Part shown: piece after piece, positions 56,830-64,000 of the stretch
Layout: each line of letters opens with the position of its first letter
How positions within the stretch are numbered: the first letter of the stretch is position 1
From: Undaria pinnatifida
Lineage: Eukaryota > Sar > Phaeophyceae > Laminariales > Alariaceae
NCBI GenBank assembly: GCA_012845835.1
Contig: JABAKD010000016.1
Location: 18,198,125-18,262,124, forward strand
Length of the DNA: 64,000 nt
Direction of reading: 5' to 3'
Translations under genes and position numbers: made by a program
Notes under the pieces: model-generated
The model's database searches: none
What the model saw: only the letters and a program-made list of their open reading frames with translations
Told to the model about the DNA's origin: nothing

Positions 56830-58139
56830 AATGAGTTTTTAACAGCTTTAGGTCGCATAGATGTAGGGGTTTGCTATACGCGTGGTGCTAGGTCTAGGCG
56901 ATGGTGCGGGTGGTGGGGAAGGAGGAAGCCTAAACTGTACCATATGCCATGCCACTTACCATACCAGCGCACGTAACCAAAACCAAAACGCACACGACAG
57001 GTGGTAGACCGTCAAACCTTGCCCGTTTCATGTAACACCCATACCAAGTATCATAACACAACCATGCCGCCGGCGTTTACACCAGTTAGTATCATGGCAC
57101 AACCATACCGGCGTTTATTGGTGCGAAAAAAGGGTCGACCTGTAATAAGTGCCGAGTGCCCCGATCATAACGATCGATCAAGCTTTATCCCCCTCCTGCG
57201 TCGCCGGCGCCACGGCCGCCGGCACACAATCTGCAGACCAAGGGCGAGGACCTTGAAGTATGCATTCGCGCATGAATGCAAGGTCAACGCTTTGCTGCGC
57301 CGCGAATGCAAGGTTGACGCTCTGCTGCGCCGCGAATGCAAGGTTAACGCTCTGCGGCGCCGCGATTACCGCCCAGGAGTGCATGGCTAGCATAATGTAT
57401 GCACAAGCGCTTGCCTTCCGTTCCAACAGCAGCAGCGCGCACTCGTACGTACCAGTACTAAAATGGCGCTTGTCGGCACCATTTGAACAACGCCGGTTAC
57501 AACGGCAATCAAAAATCGTTATCGTATACCCGTACCGGTACCTGGAACATACCAGTACGGTGATCGTCTCGTCGAAAATGACAAAAAACAGTAAAAAAGC
57601 TGGCCCTGCCTATAAGGGCGAGCCACCTAAAAAAAAGTACGAACGCACGCACACACATGCACGCGCATACACAGACGCAACAAAAAGAAACACAAGAAAG
57701 GGAACAAAAAAAAGACAAGGCACTTCATGACACGACACGAGGCAAATGCCGAAGAGTGGCAGGCCTCAACCCAATCACGTCACGACCCACCCGAGGAGCG
57801 GAGATCTCTTCGCAATTTCTCGACGTTTCACTTCCAGCTCCAAGTCTCTGCCGTTGATAGCCCATCCATCCCTGCCCCCGACCCCCTACCTTCTTGCTCA
57901 CTTTACAACGGCTAACTCACGTCTCGGGGACAAACTACTTGAAATCAAAGGAAAGCTTCAACAGTTGTAGGCTACTTGGAATTAGAGTAAGATAAGTTCT
58001 GCAGTTTACGCCAGAGGATCATATAAACTCTTCTCCGTCAACCTTCCAGCCCCCCCCCCCCCCCCCTCCCTTCCCCCCCCCTTCTTTTTTCACCACTTTA
58101 ACAACTGCAACCCACACTTTTCGGGCAAATCTATTTGGA
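56830..58139. other. Gene-free stretch with a 30 bp triple repeat
   Basis: At 57,271-57,366 three 30 bp units contain CGCGAATGCAAGGTTAACGC. They are in frame on - (reverse frame 57,178-57,372, repeating AAQQSVNLAF, G/C-rich third positions), so an exon on - is possible but unsupported by splice sites. A stretch of C's follows at about 58,050. Confidence 0.4.
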
Positions 58140-58397
58140 ACTATATAGCGTGGGACACTGTTTGCAGTGTGGACCATTTCGAATAGGTGTCGGGTCAAAT
58201 GTTTGCCGCGGTGGTCCCTCTGAAGTGCCGGTATGTGCACTATAGAGGGAAACACCGGCATTATAGCAACAAACGGCACTACGCATGCTTGGACACTACT
58301 GCTTGTTTTCATCTGTGCCAAGCGATTTCACAGGCACTATAGCGGGCAACCGGCAGTACTCAACCCGCTCTATAGAGGGACCTCTACTGTACGATAT
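58140..58397. mobile_element. Pogo-like DNA element remnant
   Basis: The right end, read from the reverse strand, is CAGTAGAGGTCCCTCTATAG, a classic style for pogo/Tigger ends, next to TA. Inside are repeated CACTATAGCGGGCAAC and CACTATAGAGGGAAACACCG versions. The left end is worn. No transposase is present. Confidence 0.5.
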
Positions 58398-59505
58398 CAA
58401 CCCAAGCCAGCGTCAGAATCCTCTCCCCTCCACTTTAACCCCTTCAGCAATGCACCCTCGTTGTGGGAGACAAAAAAAAAATACTTGGGAGTTTCTGTAG
58501 TTTGGGCGTATTTTCGCAGTGGTAATTAACTTCCACCACCGTCACCGTCACGGGTGTCACCCCCGAGGACGAGCGAAAATCACGGAGCGAGCGACTCAAC
58601 GCCACACCCACACGCCCGGCACGCAAGCCAACCCATGCAAACAAAACCGCGCACCAACAACCACACGCAAGATTTTCGTGGTGTACCACGTGTACCGGTA
58701 CTGATATACCAGGTAAACCATAATCACTGAGCTAACAGCGTGGTTATGGTGTCTGTATTTTAACAGGTGGTACTACTAACACATACCACAGTCGTTGCTA
58801 TGTCATAAACCGTGAAAACACAAAACACGCGTCCGCGTCAACAGTTCCGGCCGAGCCCGTCGCAGTCAAGAACAGAGGATGGAGACCAAAACACAACAAG
58901 ACGCGCACCCTCGCGCACCCCCCCCTGACCCCATCCCCTCCCTTGCTTTGCCCTCCCCCTCGTCGACCGCACTTCTACCTGAACCTCAACCTCCGGCTGC
59001 GCTAATTATCTCCACAACAGACGAAGAGGTAACAAAAACCAACGCGAATGTATTGCTCTTCCCTCCCTCACCCAAGACGCAGCATTTTCCTCTTCCCCCC
59101 GCCCCCCCTGGCCCCATCCCCTCATTTCCCCCTGCCCCTTCCACGGCAAGCCCTCCGTTTTTTACTCCCGTCACGATCACCGGCACCGTTACTGCAGTCG
59201 TCGTGATCGTGGTACATTTGTTGTCGAACCGGCGTTTCGATTTTCGTATCGCGGCAGAGGCGTTCGTCACAACCACTCTTACCGTTACATTGCAACTGCC
59301 AGTTATCGATTCGGTGTTCGCGTCATCTGTATCGTTGAAGCAGCTATTTATCGATTTGGCGTGTCGAATTTCGCACCGTCACCGTCACCGCCATCATCAC
59401 CACCACTGCCACCGTTTTGGTAATTTTGTAACTGTCATGTTTCGATCCGGCGTTTCCGATTTCCCACCCTGCCTCATCAGAGGTAACCAACCAATCAACA
59501 AAAAT
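58398..59505. other. Gene-free stretch, long pyrimidine-rich + frame
   Basis: A + frame at 58,879-59,763 is open for 294 codons, but its first third is C/T low complexity and its end lies antisense to a better exon (59,506-59,697). I leave it uncalled. Confidence 0.35.
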
Positions 59506-59697
59506 CTAGTACCCCTGAGGCAACACCATCTCAACGCCATCCCGCCCCCCCAGCGACATCATCTCGAACGAGTTCTCTGGTCGCTGGACCTCTTGATAAC
59601 CCATGCCCTCTCGCGCTCGCCGAGCCTTGCACATGCTGTACACCGAGGAAAGGGCCACCATCGACAGCAGGAAGCACACGATCATGATCGCCAGGGC
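59506..59697 (-). CDS. Last exon of a membrane protein gene
   Basis: On - the exon follows TATCCGCAG and gives 63 residues before TAG (59,508-59,506). Length 192 bp, phase 0, third positions almost all G or C. Residues 1-22 form one membrane span (ALAIMIVCFLLSMVALSSVY). KARRARE follows, which by the positive-inside rule puts the tail in the cytoplasm. The tail then reads GMGYQEVQRPENSFEMMSLG and ends LPQGY. YQEV fits the Yxx-hydrophobic sorting motif, though this alone proves nothing. The earlier exons must lie above 59,700 or beyond the window. I found none among the repeats there. The protein family is unknown. Confidence 0.6.
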   Translation of the reverse strand, partial: ALAIMIVCFLLSMVALSSVYSMCKARRAREGMGYQEVQRPENSFEMMSLGGRDGVEMVLPQGY

Positions 59698-59699
59698 CT

Positions 59700-60130
59700 G
59701 CGGATAGTGCAGTACAGTGCAGCGCAGCACAGTGCAGTTAGAGTCGAGCGCAAATCAGTTTAGCGCAGTACAACAGTGCAGTGTAGTACAGGGCAAGCGC
59801 AGTGTCGTGTGAACCCCCCAATGCTTTGGACAAAAATCGGCATGAAAAGCCATCACGGGAGCGTGTTATCTTGGGTTTTCATATGCTAAACGGAACAAAC
59901 ATATCCGAAACTTCAGAAAAATGTTCTTGTAGTGTAGTGCAGTGCAGATCGAAAATGCAGTGCAGTTCAGTTTAGCGCACTTTATAGTGTATTGCAGTGC
60001 ATACAAATCGCTGCGGGGAGGGCGAGACCTGTGGGAGAGGAGAGCGGAACATATCTAAAAAACACGGGGAAATAGTGTAAGGGAGTATATTCCAGTGTGC
60101 AGTTCAGTGCAGTTCAGTGTAGTGCAGACA
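59700..60130 (+). repeat. Degenerate GCAGT array
   Basis: Runs such as AGTGCAGTACAGTGCAGCGC and AGTGCAGTTCAGTGTAGTGC occur in three patches (about 59,705-59,810, 59,935-60,005 and 60,095-60,125). They fill the intron upstream of the exon at 59,506-59,697 on -. Confidence 0.7.
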
Positions 60131-60429
60131 AAGCGCAGGCGAGAAGGGTACTACTGCACTCTTTTTTTTTGTTACCGCACTCTGCGTATGTTCGTCACAT
60201 GAAACAGCCATTTCCACCTATCTACGTTCTGAGCGAAGGGTCCGCGCTGATGCCTCATAGAGACACGGGCTCCGTGGTCACCTGTTTTTCTCTGCTGATT
60301 GTTCCGTTTTCTGGCTACGTTTATATTAAAAAAAACATTCCTTCTATTATCCCTGCATTTTCTTTCTCCTTCTCTCCCCCTAGATGTAACCCAGATCAGG
60401 GGTCACTAGGCAGGCTCTTCCCCGGGAGC

Positions 60430-60731
60430 CCCTATTTGCAGGACGGGCCTGCAACGAATTCTTGCAGGACGTTTTGGCACACTTTTGTCCCAGGTACCTG
60501 CACAGACCCCACCCAACCCCAACCCTAACCCTAACCCTAACCCTAACCCCAACCCCAACCCGACCCCTGACCGTTTGACCGGTACGTGGGGCTAAAAGTG
60601 CCCTCGCGCGGCTTCGCCGCGCGTTCGGCAGGCGTTCGCCAAAAAAAAAACGCGGGCAATAAAAAGCGGCAGGTGGCCAATCAGAGGCACGTCCCGCAAG
60701 AATTCGTTGCAGGGCCGTCCTGCAAATAGGG
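60430..60731. mobile_element. Small inverted-repeat element enclosing telomere-like units
   Basis: The left arm 60,430-60,470 (CCCTATTTGCAGGACGGGCC ... TTGCAGGAC) and right arm 60,691-60,731 are inverted copies, 39 of 41 bases alike. Between them lie about four units of AACCCT at 60,521-60,556 with flanking AACCCC, then a hairpin-prone GCGCGGCTTCGCCGCGC. No coding frame. Confidence 0.7.
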
Positions 60732-61019
60732 TTTTTCCTCTCCCCCCCCCCCCAACTACGTACGGTCCAGTTATGATGCTTGCTTTCAAGGCATTACTAA
60801 TAACGTGCACACAGTAGTACGTTCATTGCAGTTCGAAACTTGTCTGCATAGTTACTCGTTTTTCACTTTCCATACGTTCGAAATCGCATTTTGCCTGTCT
60901 TCATTTTATTTGCCATGTACGTTTTCTGTCTGGTAGAGTGTGACCTCTGCTTGCACTTGTTCTCCGGTATCTCTCTCAATGGATAGCATGAGGCATCAGC
61001 ATCAGGCGTCTCCTGTGTC
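60732..61019. other. Gene-free stretch
   Basis: Nothing recognisable was found. Confidence 0.35.
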
Positions 61020-61300
61020 GAGGAATATTAATAGGTAAATCTCGTCCACAATACTATTAAATAATGAGTAAACGATGCGGGTTCGAATCCTCCCCGCTAA
61101 TAGTGGATACTCGTGCTCGTAGGGACTTTTTAGTGCGAAACTAATGACGAGCGGAAAGCGTGAGAGCGTGAGTCACCAAAACACGATGAAAATCGACGAG
61201 CGTAAAAAGCTGAGAAGTGGGAATGCTGGACCCTATGCGCAATAAAAATGAAGGCATGTACCGGGAGAGACCTATGACCACGGCTTGTCACGGAACGTCG
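61020..61300 (+). mobile_element. Second tRNA-related repeat, copy 1
   Basis: A T-arm-like GCGGGTTCGAATCCTCCCCGC is followed by GATACTCGTGCTCGTAGGGA, AAAATCGACGAGCG and ACCACGGCTTGTC. The order is repeated at 63,822-63,985. A full tRNA cannot be folded, so this is SINE-like. Confidence 0.5.
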
Positions 61301-62116
61301 TACATATCGTATTTCGATGATTCCTGTTCCATTTGCTGTGAGTGGATCGTTTTAGACAGAAGTAATCTTATTTCTAGACAAAATGACATGTATTTTGTAA
61401 CTTGTTAAAGAATAAATATAAACCAGATACTAAACTGTTTGGGGCTGAAAAATCTTCCACATGTTAAAATCCAAACGTTGAGATAAAAAAACTTGGAATT
61501 AGCATATTATATTTCTTGCAGGATGGAATATTAGTACTTGGGGGACTGTTCAACTGACCGACTGGTCCGAGGAACGCCGCTGAATCTGGGAATAATAATT
61601 ATAAATCTAAAAAAATCAACCTCCGAGTCCAAACTCGCTCGTGTTTTACCGATTGACAAAAAAAAAGGCCGTTAGCCTGGAGATAACACCACCATAACTA
61701 ATAGCTCGACCAAAATGACACCAAGAACGCGCTTCCCCGGCCCTAACGACAAAAAGTAAAGGAAAACACAGCACTATCACAGCCAGCAGCTAGCACAATT
61801 GCGCAGCATGCGCAACTATAATAGCGCAGAGTGGATGTATGCGGCAATATAACATTATTTTTGATATCGTCAGCACGTCTGCTTTCGATTTTGAATGTTT
61901 CAACCTTACACATTTGATGTTTGAGCCTCTGTGACGGTCTCACGTTACCTCACCAAAAAAATTATTGGCGCCTTGCTAACACCAGTTTACACTACAAGTT
62001 ACCAGAGGAGCCACCACCAGCCTCGATGTGCGGATTTTTTTTTTCTTCTTTCGTCGACGAGTTCACGCTTTAAATACTTATTCCGTTCACGCTAAACACG
62101 AGTGCGTGTACGTAGT
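61301..62116. other. Gene-free, A/T-rich stretch
   Basis: Nothing recognisable was found. Base composition is richer in A/T than most of the window. Confidence 0.35.
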
Positions 62117-62423
62117 TTTTTTTTTCGTTCACACATATCTACTTTCCAGTTTCTGGACAAGCCGTGGTCACAGATGTCGTCCCTTCTCCCCCCCGGTTCT
62201 TGGTTCAATTTATATCGCGCATAGGGTTCAGCAAACCCACTGCTCGCCGATTTTTCATCGAGTTTTGCTAACTCACGCTTTCGCGCTTTCCGCAAGTAAA
62301 TTGATGCACAAGAAAAAGTCCCCACGAATTTATACGAGTATACACTCGGGGGGATTCGAACCCACGAAACTGACCTATACCAGGCTCGAGGATAATCTGA
62401 TACGCCACCGGGGCGACCGTATA
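62117..62423 (-). mobile_element. tRNA-headed SINE, copy 2
   Basis: On - it begins CGCCCCGGTGGCGTATCAGA and has GTGGGTTCGAATCCCCCCG as box B. A body shared with 28,668-28,984 follows, and it ends in poly-A (T run at about 62,117-62,127 on +). Roughly nine bases in ten agree with copy 1 by eye. Confidence 0.7.
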
Positions 62424-63821
62424 TACTGGTTTTACACTTGCTTCGGCAGCGGACAGATATGTTGTGCTTGTGGCAGACGTATCCTATCTATAACGTATCC
62501 TATCGTCTTTCCTGCTTCTAGACTTGCCGAAATCACAGGTGCCGAGGAACAGCCATATAAGCGTGAAGATAACACACACTTTGTGGCAGCCGCGATTCAA
62601 CAGCAGCCGCACTCCAAGGGCTCCCCTTCGCGACAGCCACGAACGGTGCTTTGGCGTGTGTGCGTGTGCCATGCTGATAAAAAAAATCTGGACAATTTCT
62701 ACCCCCCCCCGACCCCCCGAATTTCAAAAGCACCCGCGCAGCCACAGCAGAAAACCGTCCAACAGCAGTGCTACAACAGCAGCCGGCGCCCAGTGACGGT
62801 AATCATAGTTCTCACTGCCTTAGTCCACAAGCCGGACAGCTTCAAGCTCTTGTCATTGTGAGAGCCACGGTGCATTTGTGTGTGCGGTGCTTAGCAGAAA
62901 GCTAATCACGACCACATTTTCTCGTCCAAGCCAAAAATCAAAGGCACGTCGTCAAACGTCAAATAGGCTCATAGCTCACAGGAGAGCCTGCGTTCCCCCT
63001 TTCAAACTTGCGAGACGCGCTAGACTCGAAATAAATCAAAAACGGAATTTGTAGCATACCTGTGTATGTGATAGCATACCTGTGTACCTGGTATGTGATA
63101 TACCTACAGCTGTACCGGGTATATATACTAAGGGAGTCTGTTTCGTGGCCACGCACTAGTATATACCAGGTATATATTATGGAGTTGAAGGAATGTGACA
63201 ATGTTCACCATACTGTCCACACGTATATTATTATGTAGCTGTCCATAGCTGCCGCGGGGAAATAACACTGTTATATCAGCTACGAATCCATGAGACGTCA
63301 CACCGTTGTGGCGGCACGTCCGCAGGACGTAATGCTCAGCGCAAAACGCCCGCTTTTTTCTAAAAGACAGAATCGCGATCTTCGATATTTCGATCTCGAT
63401 CTCGATTCAGAATGGAGAATCGGGGCGGGGAGGGGGGGCGGGACCCGATTGCCACCTCCAGAGGATCAGGAGAATCGCGATCCAGAATCGGCAACCCGAT
63501 CTGGATCTCCAACACTGATATGAAGGCGCTACTCTCGTACCACTGACACTGGTACAAGCAGCAGTATTGCTATCGGGGGCTGAGGGGTTTCCTTGTGTAA
63601 AGCACTATTCGAAGGTAAAAGCCCCCCCAAGGATTAGATGGAGAATCATAGGGTGGCCCGGTACAAATATCGTCTCAGATCTCAGACCTTACCATCATAC
63701 AACGTAGGCTCTTTTTCATACCGATCTCACTACACCAGTTGGTTTGTAAAGAAGGATTCAAGAAGACACCCCTCCCCAGTTTAGCTGGAGAATCACATAA
63801 TCAGCAGGCGTCGCCTATGGA
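62424..63821. other. Gene-free stretch
   Basis: TACCWGGTA words are at 63,085 and 63,164, the latter in a 17 bp palindrome. A GATCTCGATC-type run is at about 63,375-63,510. No exon is supported. Confidence 0.4.
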
Positions 63822-64000
63822 GTAGTAGTAGTAGTAGTAGGTGAACATCGTCCCTATAGTCGATGCTGCGGGTTTGAATCCTCCGGAGTGCATACTCGTG
63901 CGCTTAGGGACTTTCTATGCGTAAAAATCGACGAAACCACGGCTTAAACCACGGCTTGTCCGAAAGGTCGCCGAGGGTAGACACCTCTTACGGGTTGAGC
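63822..64000 (+). mobile_element. Second tRNA-related repeat, copy 2, running to the window end
   Basis: After a (TAG)n run come GGTGAACATCGTCCCTATAG, GCGGGTTTGAATCCTCCGG, CATACTCGTGCGCTTAGGGA, AAAAATCGACG and ACCACGGCTTGTCCG, as in the copy at 61,020-61,300. Confidence 0.45.

Noticed and set aside
58879-59763. 294-codon open frame on +
   Set aside because: Its first part is pyrimidine-rich low complexity and its last part is antisense to a better supported exon.
62340-62423. tRNA gene on -
   Set aside because: Boxes A and B are present, but the acceptor stem does not pair and the same head occurs in another SINE copy.
62028-62861. 277-codon open frame on +
   Set aside because: It crosses a SINE inserted on the other strand and unrelated flanks, has no codon bias, and its start lies in a T run.

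Overview
The window is eukaryotic nuclear DNA with few genes. The two best genes are split into many short exons with GT-AG introns and a few inferred GC-AG introns. Exons have a strong G/C preference at third codon positions. Between them lie G/C homopolymers, trinucleotide arrays, MITEs, tRNA-derived SINE-like repeats and a truncated LINE. A two-part protein motif at 21.7-22.5 kb (V-x-x-x-P-T-R-H-E-L ... WW), which I associate with stramenopile proteins, and the overall style suggest a stramenopile, most likely a brown alga. This is inference, not proof. All exon limits below were called by eye from splice signals and reading-phase agreement.

Layout. 0-1.7 kb: the 3' end of an Ala/Glu/Gly-rich gene on +. 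1.7-12.4 kb: intergenic, with two 55-60 bp minisatellite blocks, microsatellites and dispersed repeats. 12.4-16.6 kb: a 5'-truncated LINE on - with a second copy of its 3' end, and nested repeats. 17-20 kb: MITEs, one split by a SINE/TRIM-like insertion. 21.66-22.53 kb: a single-exon gene on +. 22.5-31.6 kb: intergenic, with MITEs and a SINE. 31.6-44.1 kb (perhaps to 45.2 kb): a coiled-coil protein gene on -, with at least 12 exons whose phases agree. Its 6.8 kb intron holds a 540 bp foldback palindrome and other repeats. 45.6-53.0 kb: a class 3 (diacylglycerol-lipase-like) lipase gene on +, eight exons, whose summed length (3,918 nt) is an exact number of codons giving 1,305 residues. 59.5-59.7 kb: the last exon of a membrane protein gene on -. 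53-64 kb is otherwise repeats.

The coiled-coil and lipase genes are divergent and may share a promoter interval near 45.2-45.6 kb. The clearest unexplained signal is a short palindromic word, TACCWGGTA. I count 21 exact copies in unrelated flanks, against about 0.5 expected by chance. It is absent from the 25 kb that hold the two large genes.
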